This document shows positions 8,250 through 16,943 of a DNA stretch of 64,000 nucleotides, piece after piece. Below the pieces are notes generated by a model that saw nothing but the letters and a program-made list of their open reading frames with translations, had not been told where the DNA came from and did no database searches. Position 1 is the stretch's first letter. Each line of letters begins with the position of its first letter. Where the stretch lies: the NCBI RefSeq assembly GCF_017876595.1, contig NZ_JAGIOG010000001.1:2728001-2792000 (forward strand), written 5' to 3'. The position numbers and the translations under genes were made by a program. This stretch comes from Aeromicrobium fastidiosum (GTDB lineage: Bacteria > Actinomycetota > Actinomycetes > Propionibacteriales > Nocardioidaceae).

Positions 8250-11081
8250 GTGGCTGTCAGAGTCCACGAGCTCGCACGCGAGTTCGGCGTCGAGAGCAAG
8301 GTCGTCCTGTCCACCCTGAAAGACATGGGTGAGTACGTGAAGTCGGCCTCCTCGACCGTAGAAGCCCCCGTCGTCCGGCGCCTCAACGAGGAGCACGGAG
8401 AGGCCCTGCGCGCGCAGGGCGCCAAGAAGGCCGGCCGCAAGGCACCGGCCAAGACCGAGTCCGAGGCTGCACCAGCCGCCGCAGCTCCTGCTGCCGCTGC
8501 TCCCGCCGCACCTGCGACACCGGCTCCGGCAGCGCCGGCCGCTCCGGCCGAGGCACCTGCCTCCGCCGCCCCGGCCCGCACGCCCGGACCCGTCCCCGGA
8601 CCCCGCAAGGTCGTCCCCGACCCGGAGCCGGCTCCCGTCAAGGCAGCGCCGGCCCCCGCGGCCGAGGCACCTGCACCGTCCGCCCCGACGCCGGCAGCGC
8701 CCGCGGCTCCGGCTGCCAAGGCGACGCCGGGCCCCACGCCCGGACCGCGTCCGCCGGCTGCCGGCGGCGCACGCCCCGGCAACAACCCGTTCTCGTCCAC
8801 GCAGGGCATGCAGCGCAACACGCCGCGTCCGCCGGCCGCCCGTGAGGGCGGTGCAGCCCCCGCTCCGGGTGCTCCCGGCGGAGGCACGGGCATGCCTCGT
8901 CCCAACCCGGCCATGATGCCGCGCCAGTCGGGCCTCCCGGGCCCGTCGGCCGGTCGTGGCGGCCCCGGTGGTCGTCCCGGTGGCGCTCCCGGTCGTCCCG
9001 GCGGCGGTGCCCCGGGTCGTCCCGGCGGGGGCGGTGGCTTCGCCGGTCGTCCCGGTGGCGGCGCTGGTGGCGGTGCTCCGGGTCGTCCCGGTGGCGGCGG
9101 CTTCAGCGGACCTCCCCGCACGGGTGGCCCCGCAGGTCGCAACACCCGCGGTGGCACGCAGGGCGCGTTCGGTCGCGCCGGCGGACCCGTGCGTCGTGGA
9201 CGCAAGAGCAAGCGCGCGAAGCGTCAGGAATTCGACCAGATGCAGGCGCCCGCGATCGGCGGCGTCCGCGTCCGCAAGGGCAACGGCGAGACGGTTCGCC
9301 TGACCCGCGGCTCGTCGCTGGCCGACTTCGCCGACAAGATCGGCGCCGACTCCGCATCGCTCGTCGAGGTGCTGTTCCACCTCGGCGAGGTCGTCACGGC
9401 CACGCAGTCGGCCAACGACGAGACGCTGCTGCTGCTCGGCGAGGAGCTCAACTACACCGTCGAGGTCATCTCGCCCGAGGACGAGGACCGCGAGCTGCTC
9501 GAGTCGTTCGACATCGAATTCGGTGAGGACGAGGGCAACGAGGACGATCTCATCGCGCGTCCGCCGGTCGTCACGGTCATGGGTCACGTCGACCACGGAA
9601 AGACCAAGCTCCTCGACGCGCTGCGCAGCAGCAACGTGGTCGACAAGGAGGCCGGTGGCATCACGCAGACCATCGGTGCCTACCAGGTCGCGACCGATGT
9701 CGACGGCACCGAGCGTCGCATCACCCTGATCGACACCCCCGGTCACGAGGCGTTCACCGCCATGCGTGCCCGTGGTGCCCAGGCGACCGACATCGCGATC
9801 CTGGTGGTCGCGGCTGACGACGGCGTCATGCCGCAGACGGTCGAGGCGCTCAACCACGCCAAGGCCGCCGGCGTCCCGATCGTCGTCGCGGTCAACAAGG
9901 TCGACAAGCCCGACGCCGACCCGACCAAGGCCCGTGGCCAGCTCACCGAGTACGGACTCGTGCCCGAGGAGTACGGCGGCGACACGATGTTCGTCGACGT
10001 GTCGGCCAAGGCCGGCACCGGCATGGACGCGCTGCTCGAGGCCGTCATCCTCACGGCCGACGCCTCGCTCGACCTGCGCGCCAACCCGAAGCAGAACGCC
10101 GAGGGACTCGTCATCGAGGCGCACCTCGACCGTGGCCGCGGCCCCGTCGCGACGGTCCTCGTCCACCGAGGAACCCTCAAGGTCGGCGACTCGATCGTCG
10201 CCGGACCGGCCTTCGGCCGCGTCCGCGCCATGCTCGACGAGCACGGTGAGAACATCGAGGAGGCGACCCCGTCGCGTCCGGCCCTGGTGCTCGGTCTGAC
10301 GGCCGTGCCCGGTGCAGGTGACAACTTCATGGTGGTCGGCGACGACCGCCTGGCGCGTCAGATCGCCGAGAAGCGCGAGGCGCGCGAGCGCAACGCCCTC
10401 TTGGCTCAGCGCACGGGTCGCCGCACGCTCGAGGACTTCATGTCCTCGATGGAGAAGGGCGAGACCGACGAGCTGCTGCTCATCCTCAAGGGTGACGGTT
10501 CGGGTTCGGTCGAGGCGCTCGAGGACGCACTGGCCCAGATCGACGTCGGCGACGAGGTCGCGCTGCGGGTCATCGACCGCGGTGTCGGTGCGATCACCGA
10601 GACCAACGTCATGCTGGCCGCGGCGTCCAACGCCGTGATCATCGGCTTCAACGTCCGCCCGCAGGGCAAGGCGACGGAGCTGGCCGACCGCGAGGGTGTC
10701 GAGATCAAGTACTACTCGGTCATCTACAACGCGATCGAGGAGATCGAGGCATCGCTCAAGGGCCTGCTCAAGCCGGAGTTCGAGGAGGCGCAGCTCGGTA
10801 CCGCCGAGATCCGCGACATCTTCCGCTCCAGCAAGATCGGCAACATCGCCGGTTGCATGGTCACGAGCGGCACGATCAAGCGCAACGCCAAGGCGCGCCT
10901 GCTGCGCGACGGCTCCGTGGTCGCGGACAACCTCGACTTCAGCAGCCTGCGTCGCGAGAAGGACGATGTGTCCGAGGTGCGTGAGGGCTTCGAGTGCGGT
11001 CTCGTGCTCCGTGGCTACAACGACATCAAGATCGGCGACATCGTCGAGACGTTCGAGCTGCGCGAGAAGGCCCGCGCGTAG
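8250..11081 (+). CDS. infB: Translation initiation factor IF-2
   Basis: IF-2 is the GTPase that delivers initiator tRNA and joins ribosomal subunits. At 943 residues it is the long actinobacterial form. It begins with the conserved [20 protein letters not shown], then about 300 residues of low-complexity linker (Ala/Pro-rich, then Gly/Arg/Pro-rich with repeated GRPGGG units). The second IF2_N domain comes next, then the G domain with GHVDHGKT (G1), DTPGHE (G3) and NKVDKPDAD (G4), and the C-terminal beta-barrel domains. The start is a GTG with AAGGAG five bases upstream. That site lies in the leader hairpin described separately. Confidence 0.97.
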   Translation: MAVRVHELAREFGVESKVVLSTLKDMGEYVKSASSTVEAPVVRRLNEEHGEALRAQGAKKAGRKAPAKTESEAAPAAAAPAAAAPAAPATPAPAAPAAPAEAPASAAPARTPGPVPGPRKVVPDPEPAPVKAAPAPAAEAPAPSAPTPAAPAAPAAKATPGPTPGPRPPAAGGARPGNNPFSSTQGMQRNTPRPPAAREGGAAPAPGAPGGGTGMPRPNPAMMPRQSGLPGPSAGRGGPGGRPGGAPGRPGGGAPGRPGGGGGFAGRPGGGAGGGAPGRPGGGGFSGPPRTGGPAGRNTRGGTQGAFGRAGGPVRRGRKSKRAKRQEFDQMQAPAIGGVRVRKGNGETVRLTRGSSLADFADKIGADSASLVEVLFHLGEVVTATQSANDETLLLLGEELNYTVEVISPEDEDRELLESFDIEFGEDEGNEDDLIARPPVVTVMGHVDHGKTKLLDALRSSNVVDKEAGGITQTIGAYQVATDVDGTERRITLIDTPGHEAFTAMRARGAQATDIAILVVAADDGVMPQTVEALNHAKAAGVPIVVAVNKVDKPDADPTKARGQLTEYGLVPEEYGGDTMFVDVSAKAGTGMDALLEAVILTADASLDLRANPKQNAEGLVIEAHLDRGRGPVATVLVHRGTLKVGDSIVAGPAFGRVRAMLDEHGENIEEATPSRPALVLGLTAVPGAGDNFMVVGDDRLARQIAEKREARERNALLAQRTGRRTLEDFMSSMEKGETDELLLILKGDGSGSVEALEDALAQIDVGDEVALRVIDRGVGAITETNVMLAAASNAVIIGFNVRPQGKATELADREGVEIKYYSVIYNAIEEIEASLKGLLKPEFEEAQLGTAEIRDIFRSSKIGNIAGCMVTSGTIKRNAKARLLRDGSVVADNLDFSSLRREKDDVSEVREGFECGLVLRGYNDIKIGDIVETFELREKARA

Positions 11082-11093
11082 TCAGCACCACCT

Positions 11094-11149
11094 CGCGTTG
11101 CGTCATAGCTTCAGTGGTCCCAGACCAACCGAAGCTATGACGCAACGCG
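11094..11149. promoter_or_regulatory. 19-bp perfect inverted repeat between infB and rbfA
   Basis: The arms 11094-11112 and 11131-11149 are perfectly complementary over 19 bp (CGCGTTGCGTCATAGCTTC and its complement). Within the 18-nt loop a smaller TGGTC/GACCA stem forms. The 3' side runs into TCTTTCC and then the rbfA ribosome binding site (GGAGGAG, 11157-11163). It could be a weak terminator, an RNase processing site or an attenuator; the poor U-tract argues against a simple strong terminator. Confidence 0.8.
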
Positions 11150-11171
11150 TCTTTCCGGAGGAGTGAGCACG

Positions 11172-11639
11172 ATGGCAGGACCCCGCAACGCCAAGGTCGG
11201 CGACCGCATCAAGGTGATCGTCGCCCAGATGCTCGAACGACGCGTCAAGGACCCGCGCCTCGGGTTCGTGACCATCACGGACGTCCGCATGACCGGTGAC
11301 GGCCAGCAGGCGTCGGTGTTCTACACCGTGATGGGCGACGAGGTGCAGCGTCAGGACACCGCGAATGCGCTGCGCAGCGCGACCGGGCTCATCCGGTCCG
11401 AGGTCGGCAAGCAGCTCGGCACGCGCATCACGCCGTCGATCACGTTCTTCCTCGACTCGGTGCCGGAGACGGCCAAGGAGATCGAGGACCTGCTCGCGAA
11501 GGTCAAGGCCTCCGACGACGAGGTGCTGTCGCGGACCGCTGGTGCGCAGTACGCCGGCGACCCCGATCCGTACAAGAAGCCCGTGGCCGACGACGAGACC
11601 GACGGCGACGTCGACCCCGACAGGTCGGCCACCGCGTGA
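11172..11639 (+). CDS. rbfA: Ribosome-binding factor A
   Basis: RbfA is a KH-fold protein that helps mature the 5' end of 16S rRNA on the 30S subunit. The 155-residue product shows the core DRIKVIVAQMLERRVKDPRL, FVTITDVRMTGDGQQASVFY and the C-terminal RITPSITFFLDS motif. An acidic tail (DDETDGDVDPD) follows, as in other actinobacteria. I preferred the ATG at 11172 (8 nt after GGAGGAG) to the GTG at 11163, which would overlap that ribosome binding site. The stop overlaps the GTG of truB (GTGA, 11636-11639). Confidence 0.95.
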   Translation: MAGPRNAKVGDRIKVIVAQMLERRVKDPRLGFVTITDVRMTGDGQQASVFYTVMGDEVQRQDTANALRSATGLIRSEVGKQLGTRITPSITFFLDSVPETAKEIEDLLAKVKASDDEVLSRTAGAQYAGDPDPYKKPVADDETDGDVDPDRSATA

Positions 11640-12514
11640 CCGACGTCGGGTCGGGCCTGGTCATCGTCGACAAGCCGGCCGGGTGGACGTCCCACGACGT
11701 CGTCGGTCGCATGCGCCGCCTCGCGCAGACCAAGAAGGTCGGTCACGCGGGCACGCTCGACCCCATGGCCACGGGGGTCCTGGTGTTGGGCATCAACCGG
11801 GCGACGCGCCTGCTGGGCTACCTGACCCACGCCGACAAGGAGTACGTCGCGACCATTCGTCTGGGCCAGTCGACCGTCACCGACGACGCCGAGGGAGAGG
11901 TCATCGCGAGCACGTCGGCGGCGCACGTCGACGAGGCGGCCGTGCGCGCCGTGCTGCCCCGCTACACGGGTGACATCCAGCAGGTGCCGTCCTCGGTCTC
12001 GGCGATCAAGGTCGACGGCGTGCGGTCGTACGCCAAGGTGCGAGCGGGCGAGGAAGTCGCACTCAAGGCCCGACCCGTCACCGTCTCGACGTTCGACCTC
12101 GACGCCTTCAGGGCTGAGGGCGACGTCGTCGACGTCGACGTGCGCGTGGTCTGCTCCAGCGGCACCTACATCCGGGCACTGGCCCGCGACATCGGCGACG
12201 ACCTGGGCGTCGGCGGTCACCTGACGATGCTGCGCCGCACCCGCGTGGGCGGTTTCCCGCTACGCCTGGCCCGCACGCTCGAGGAGCTCGAGAACGAGCT
12301 GCACGTCATCAGCCTCGACGACGTCGCCCGTGCCAGCTTCGACTCGTACGACCTGCCCGAGCGCGAGGCCCAGGACGTCCGGTTCGGCCGTGCGCTGACC
12401 GGCATCGACCTCGGCGCCCCGCGCGCCGTGGCGTTGTTCGACCCGGCGGGGCAGTTCCTCGCGCTGTACGAGCAGCGGGGCGGTGTCGCCAAGCCCGTCG
12501 CGGTGTTCGTCTAG
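11636..12514 (+). CDS. truB: tRNA pseudouridine-55 synthase
   Basis: TruB makes pseudouridine 55 in the T-loop of tRNAs. The 292-residue product has the family start LVIVDKPAGWTSHDVVGRMR and the catalytic motif GHAGTLDPMATGVL, with D42 as the expected nucleophile. The RYTGDIQQVPSSVSAIKVDG and CSSGTYIRALARDIGDDLG motifs are also present, with a C-terminal PUA-like region. The GTG start is fused to the rbfA stop (4-base overlap), indicating coupling. Another gene follows immediately but appears to have its own promoter within the last codons of truB. Confidence 0.97.
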   Translation: MTDVGSGLVIVDKPAGWTSHDVVGRMRRLAQTKKVGHAGTLDPMATGVLVLGINRATRLLGYLTHADKEYVATIRLGQSTVTDDAEGEVIASTSAAHVDEAAVRAVLPRYTGDIQQVPSSVSAIKVDGVRSYAKVRAGEEVALKARPVTVSTFDLDAFRAEGDVVDVDVRVVCSSGTYIRALARDIGDDLGVGGHLTMLRRTRVGGFPLRLARTLEELENELHVISLDDVARASFDSYDLPEREAQDVRFGRALTGIDLGAPRAVALFDPAGQFLALYEQRGGVAKPVAVFV

Positions 12515-12517
12515 GGT
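12512..12517 (+). promoter_or_regulatory. Leaderless-type -10 (TAGGGT)
   Basis: TAGGGT overlaps the truB stop codon and ends 8 nt before the ATG at 12525. No ribosome binding site precedes that ATG. Confidence 0.55.
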
Positions 12518-12524
12518 CGGGGCC

Positions 12525-13766
<1,242 letters not shown>

Positions 13767-13829
13767 CCGCGCTGCTCTGACCCCTCTGCCCTGACGGTCC
13801 GGCCTGACGGTCCGGCCCATGAGAGCCCT

Positions 13830-13857
13830 CTCATCCGCGGCTCACGTGGGGCTCACG
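13830..13857 (+). promoter_or_regulatory. Putative response-regulator operator: three 11-bp-phased repeats
   Basis: CTCATC (13830), CTCACG (13841) and CTCACG (13852) are spaced exactly 11 bp apart, oriented toward the secreted-protein gene at 13908. Direct repeats at one helical turn are typical of OmpR-family regulator sites. A matching CTCATC pair with the same 11-bp spacing lies before the two-component operon at 18740-18756. A CATGAGAG/CTCTCATC dyad overlaps the first repeat. Confidence 0.5.
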
Positions 13858-13907
13858 GGGCGGCGTGAGTCTTGCTCTGTCAGCACGACCCCGACAGAGG
13901 AGACATC

Positions 13908-14279
13908 ATGAAGACACTCGTACGCGCCGGCATCGTCACCGTGGCCGCCACCGTGGGCCTGGGCACGGCAGGGTTCGCCGTGGCCAGTGCCAGCACCGCC
14001 GACACGCAGGAGCCCGTCGTCGTCAAGCGCGAGGACACCTCGTCGTCGTGGACGCAGTCGACCGACGTCGACGACGACCTGCGCGACGACCTCGACGACG
14101 TGGACGGCGTCGATTCGCCGACGGGCAGCACGGTCAACACCGTCAACACGACGGCGACCAAGAACACCGCGCCGACCAAGAACACGCCGACCAAGAACAC
14201 GCCGACGGGCAACACCGTCAAGACGGTCCCGTCGATGCCGACCAAGAACACCGCACCGACGTCCGCGACGGGCGACTGA
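13908..14279 (+). CDS. Secreted small protein with acidic and Thr-Asn repeats
   Basis: I do not recognise a family. The 123-residue product has a clear signal peptide (MKTLVRAG, hydrophobic core, cleavage near ASAS at about residue 30). A short acidic block (DVDDDLRDDLDDVDGVD) follows, and then a tail built of repeated TKNTPTKNT-like units encoded by tandem 15-bp DNA repeats around 14155-14220. GAGGAGA (13897-13903) precedes the ATG. The kinase gene starts 4 bp after the stop, so both are probably co-expressed from the promoter carrying the CTCAT/CTCAC repeats. The acidic block recalls the Asp-rich protein of the two-component operon. Confidence 0.7.
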   Translation: MKTLVRAGIVTVAATVGLGTAGFAVASASTADTQEPVVVKREDTSSSWTQSTDVDDDLRDDLDDVDGVDSPTGSTVNTVNTTATKNTAPTKNTPTKNTPTGNTVKTVPSMPTKNTAPTSATGD

Positions 14280-14283
14280 GTCG

Positions 14284-15135
14284 ATGTCCGACACCTGGGG
14301 CCTGGCCGGGGGCGACACGATCGCCCCCGGCCTCACGGCCGTCCGCGCCGTCGGCGGCGGCGAGGTCTACGAGGCGTGGCTGGCCTTCGACGAGCGCCTG
14401 CATGCGCCCGTCGTGGTCAAGCTGATGCGACCCGGCCACGTCGACGTCGAGAGCTCGCGCACGGGACTGCTGCGGGAGGTCGAGATGCTGTCATGCCTCA
14501 ACCATCCCGGTGTCGTCCGCCTCTTCGCCTACGACGACGAGGCGGAGCGCCCGTACCTCGTGCTGGAGAACATCGACGGGCCCAATCTCTCGTCGCTGAT
14601 CAGCAAGCACGGCTACCTGCCCCTGCACCAGCTGCTGCCGCTGGGCCTCGAGCTGAGCTCGGCCCTGCACTACCTGCGCCACGAGGGCGTCTGCCACCTC
14701 GACGTCAAGCCCAGCAACGTCATCATGGGGGCACCTGCCAAGCTCATCGACCTGAGCGTCGCGATGCCCGTCGTTGAGGCCCGGGCGCTCGACCACCCCG
14801 TCGGCAGCGACGAGTACATGGCCCCCGAGCAGTGCCTGCCGGGGGAGCAGGGGACGATCGACCACGCCAGCGACATGTGGGGCCTGGGAGCGACGATGTT
14901 CCGCGCCGCGGCCGGCTACCGGGCCTTCGACCGCGAGCCCCGGTGGCAGCAGCTGACGACGGATCCCGCGCCGTTGCCGCACTTCGTGCCGACCGCTCTC
15001 GGCGACCTGATCCTGGCCTGCCTGGCCCCCGATCCCACCGACCGGCCCCTGCCGTCCGACGTCGCCGGAGCGCTGGAGCCGATGCTGGAGCGTCTGCCGC
15101 AGGCCCGCCTGTCCGGCTTCAAGATCTCCCGCTGA
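14284..15135 (+). CDS. Soluble Hanks-type serine/threonine protein kinase, divergent
   Basis: A 283-residue single-domain kinase without membrane span or sensor domain. Visible motifs are a degenerate glycine loop (AVGGGEVYEAW), the ATP-anchoring Lys at 46 (VVVKLM), a helix-C Glu near 65, the catalytic loop HLDVKPSNV (D140, K142, N145) and an activation segment ending in YMAPEQ. The magnesium-binding DFG motif reads DLS (D156). Catalysis is plausible since the Asp is kept, but the substitution is unusual. It follows the secreted repeat protein by 4 bp. Substrates are unknown. Confidence 0.82.
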   Translation: MSDTWGLAGGDTIAPGLTAVRAVGGGEVYEAWLAFDERLHAPVVVKLMRPGHVDVESSRTGLLREVEMLSCLNHPGVVRLFAYDDEAERPYLVLENIDGPNLSSLISKHGYLPLHQLLPLGLELSSALHYLRHEGVCHLDVKPSNVIMGAPAKLIDLSVAMPVVEARALDHPVGSDEYMAPEQCLPGEQGTIDHASDMWGLGATMFRAAAGYRAFDREPRWQQLTTDPAPLPHFVPTALGDLILACLAPDPTDRPLPSDVAGALEPMLERLPQARLSGFKISR

Positions 15136-15147
15136 CGGTGCGGCTGA

Positions 15148-15200
15148 CCTTGAGACATCCGGGTCGTCCCAGTGACCACAAAGACTCACCGTCGGTGCCC
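15148..15200 (+). repeat. Intergenic palindromic repeat, copy 1 (degenerate)
   Basis: This copy starts CCTTGAGAC, contains GGGTCGTCCC and ends with an AGACTCA arm. It belongs to the family of four related elements in this window and is the most decayed near its 3' end. It lies just after the kinase stop codon. Confidence 0.65.
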
Positions 15201-15210
15201 ACGCCGACTG

Positions 15211-15264
15211 AGCTTGAGACTTTCGGGTGGTCCCGGCGACCCGAAAGTCTCAAGGTCAGTCCCA
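15211..15264 (+). repeat. Intergenic palindromic repeat, copy 2, probable bidirectional terminator
   Basis: The arms 15213-15228 and 15239-15254 form a perfect 16-bp stem (CTTGAGACTTTCGGGT and its complement) around a 10-nt loop. It is followed by the family trailer GTCAGTCCC. It sits between the convergent kinase gene and the minus-strand gene ending at 15256, where a bidirectional terminator is expected; no U-tract is present. Confidence 0.75.
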
Positions 15265-16125
15265 GCCGGCGCTGCGGAGCAGACGGGTCAGCTGGTCGGC
15301 GACGAGCGCCTTCTGGTGACGGGTCGCGTACGACGTGAACGCGATCAGGCGTGGCCCGCCGATGACGACCTCGTTGGCCCGGACGACGTCGGCGCTCCAC
15401 TGCTGCACCTCGAGATGGGGCAGTCCGTGGATCTCGACAGCGACGTCCCACGCGTCCCACCCGGCATCGAGGTAGTAGCGACCGGTCGGGCTCCGGACGG
15501 CTCGCTGCCGGGACGGCGCTGGCAGCCCGGCACCTCGACGGATGTCATCGAAGTCGCGCTCGGGCAACGACTGCACCCCGCCGCCGGCATCGAGCACCGA
15601 TTCCCGCACGAGCGCCCGCCGCCGCATCGGTCCGCGCCGCGCCAGTGCATCGTGGACGGTCCGGGCGGCGACCAGACCCTGCTGGAACGCGGCGAGCACG
15701 ATCGCCACAGCCTGCCGGTCAGAGGTGGCCCACGCCGCCGCGTCCACGACGCTGCGCGCCGACCTCGTCCGACGTGGCACGAGCAGCGGGTGGACGTCGA
15801 GGTCGCCGAGCTCGGTGCTCCAGTGGGGGACGAGCCCGGCCAGACCACTGCTGGGCCGCTTCGAACCCTCCGGCTGGACGACATCGGTGTGCGGTGGTGC
15901 GAAACCGGTGAACCCGTCGAGCCGCAACGCCGACAGTCCCGCCAGTGCCGACCGCGGCGCGCACGCGTGGAGCCGGACCACGTCGAGCTCGTCACGACTC
16001 AGAGGCCCGTTGTGGTCGACCACGACGCCACGCGCCGGACGCTGCCACCGACCCGCGGCGATCGCGTGGCGGACGGCGGACCGCCCATGGTCGGCGACTG
16101 CAGTGCCTGTCCTCATGACCGTCAT
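15256..16125 (-). CDS. AbiEi antitoxin-like protein with C-terminal DUF559/VSR-like domain
   Basis: A 289-residue protein. The N-terminal region (HGRSAVRHAIAAGRWQRPARGV...) resembles the winged-helix of AbiEi-type proteins. The C-terminal 80 residues (YYLDAGWDAWDVAVEIHG ... RLIAFTSYATRHQ) resemble the small restriction-endonuclease-like domain of DUF559/VSR proteins, with D and E positions at the expected strand. Such proteins are common and often multicopy in actinobacteria; their function is undemonstrated. No AbiEii-like toxin gene lies beside it. The start could also be the ATG at 16113. Confidence 0.6.
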   Translation of the reverse strand: MTVMRTGTAVADHGRSAVRHAIAAGRWQRPARGVVVDHNGPLSRDELDVVRLHACAPRSALAGLSALRLDGFTGFAPPHTDVVQPEGSKRPSSGLAGLVPHWSTELGDLDVHPLLVPRRTRSARSVVDAAAWATSDRQAVAIVLAAFQQGLVAARTVHDALARRGPMRRRALVRESVLDAGGGVQSLPERDFDDIRRGAGLPAPSRQRAVRSPTGRYYLDAGWDAWDVAVEIHGLPHLEVQQWSADVVRANEVVIGGPRLIAFTSYATRHQKALVADQLTRLLRSAGWD

Positions 16126-16219
16126 CGGGTCAGCGTGCCGCCGTCTGCGAGGTACGTCGCGTTCGCCGAGGAGTCCTGTGGAGATGCCGGGACGCCGTCC
16201 CGGTCTGTGGACCGACTGA

Positions 16220-16272
16220 TCCTGAGACCTTCGGGTCGTCCCGGCGACCTCAAGGTCTCACGATCCGTCCCT
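16220..16272 (+). repeat. Intergenic palindromic repeat, copy 3
   Basis: TGAGACCTT (16223-16231) pairs with AAGGTCTCA (16252-16260), and GGTCG with CGACC inside, giving 9 + 5 bp with a 2x2 internal loop. The trailer GATCCGTCCC matches the other copies. It lies directly downstream of the response-regulator gene and may end that operon. Confidence 0.7.
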
Positions 16273-16283
16273 ACCGTCCAAGG

Positions 16284-16943
16284 TCAGTCCACGCGGTAGC
16301 CGAGGCCGCGGACGGTCGTCACGAGGCCGGCACCCAGCTTCTTGCGGAGGTAGCCGATGTAGACGTCGACGACGTTGGAGCCCGGATCGAAGTCGTACCC
16401 CCACACCTGCGACAGCAACTGCTCCCGCGACAGGACGAGACCACGGTTGCGCATCAGCACCTCCGCCAGGGCCAGCTCACGAGCCGACAGCTCGACCTCC
16501 CGGTCGGCGACGAAGGCCCGCCGGCGGCGCAGGTCGAGCCGCACCTCGCCGACGACCAGCTCGTCGTCGGGTGCTGCCTCGCCGGGCGGGCGCAGCCGCA
16601 GCCGCACCCTGGCCAGCAGCTCGCCGAACCGGAACGGCTTGGACATGTAGTCGGCGGCCCCGCCCTCCAGCGCAGCGATCGTGTCGGTCACCGAGTCGCG
16701 CGCCGTGAGCACGATGACCGGCAGCGCGGGACGCTCCGCCGTCACGCGCTCGAGGATCGCGTAGCCGTCCATGCCCGGCAGGCCGATGTCGAGCACGATC
16801 AGGTCGAACTCGCCGGTCAGGGCGTAGTCGAGCCCCGTGACGCCGTCGTCGACGACGGTCGGCGTGAAGCCCTCCGCCTTGAGGCCCTTGGCGACGAACG
16901 AGGAGATGCGCGCCTCGTCCTCGACGATCAGGATCCGGTTCAT
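16284..16943 (-). CDS. OmpR/PhoB-family response regulator
   Basis: A 219-residue two-domain regulator. The receiver domain has the acidic pair (E8, D9), the phosphoacceptor D52 (LIVLDIGLPGMDG), T80 and K102 (MSKPF). The C-terminal winged-helix domain carries the usual ELSARELALAEVLMRN and VVDVYIGYLRKKLG motifs. Its start overlaps the stop of the histidine kinase gene (ATGA, 16940-16943), so it is the last gene of a three-gene operon. By motif matching it is the likely reader of the CTCAT-type repeats at 18740-18756 and 13830-13857. Confidence 0.94.
   Translation of the reverse strand: MNRILIVEDEARISSFVAKGLKAEGFTPTVVDDGVTGLDYALTGEFDLIVLDIGLPGMDGYAILERVTAERPALPVIVLTARDSVTDTIAALEGGAADYMSKPFRFGELLARVRLRLRPPGEAAPDDELVVGEVRLDLRRRRAFVADREVELSARELALAEVLMRNRGLVLSREQLLSQVWGYDFDPGSNVVDVYIGYLRKKLGAGLVTTVRGLGYRVD

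Noticed and set aside
8202-10244. Long minus-strand frame across infB
   Set aside because: Produced by the low-complexity infB linker; Gly/Arg/Thr-rich without homology.
11163-11171. Upstream GTG start for rbfA
   Set aside because: It overlaps the GGAGGAG ribosome binding site that serves the ATG at 11172.
14155-14220. Tandem 15-bp repeats considered as a CRISPR-like array
   Set aside because: There are no spacers; the units are in-frame codons of the Thr-Asn tail.
15172-16299. A 375-codon plus-strand frame opposite the AbiEi-like gene
   Set aside because: It runs through two copies of the intergenic repeat and antisense to a better-supported gene; its repeated LSLRLSG-type motifs come from the repeats themselves.
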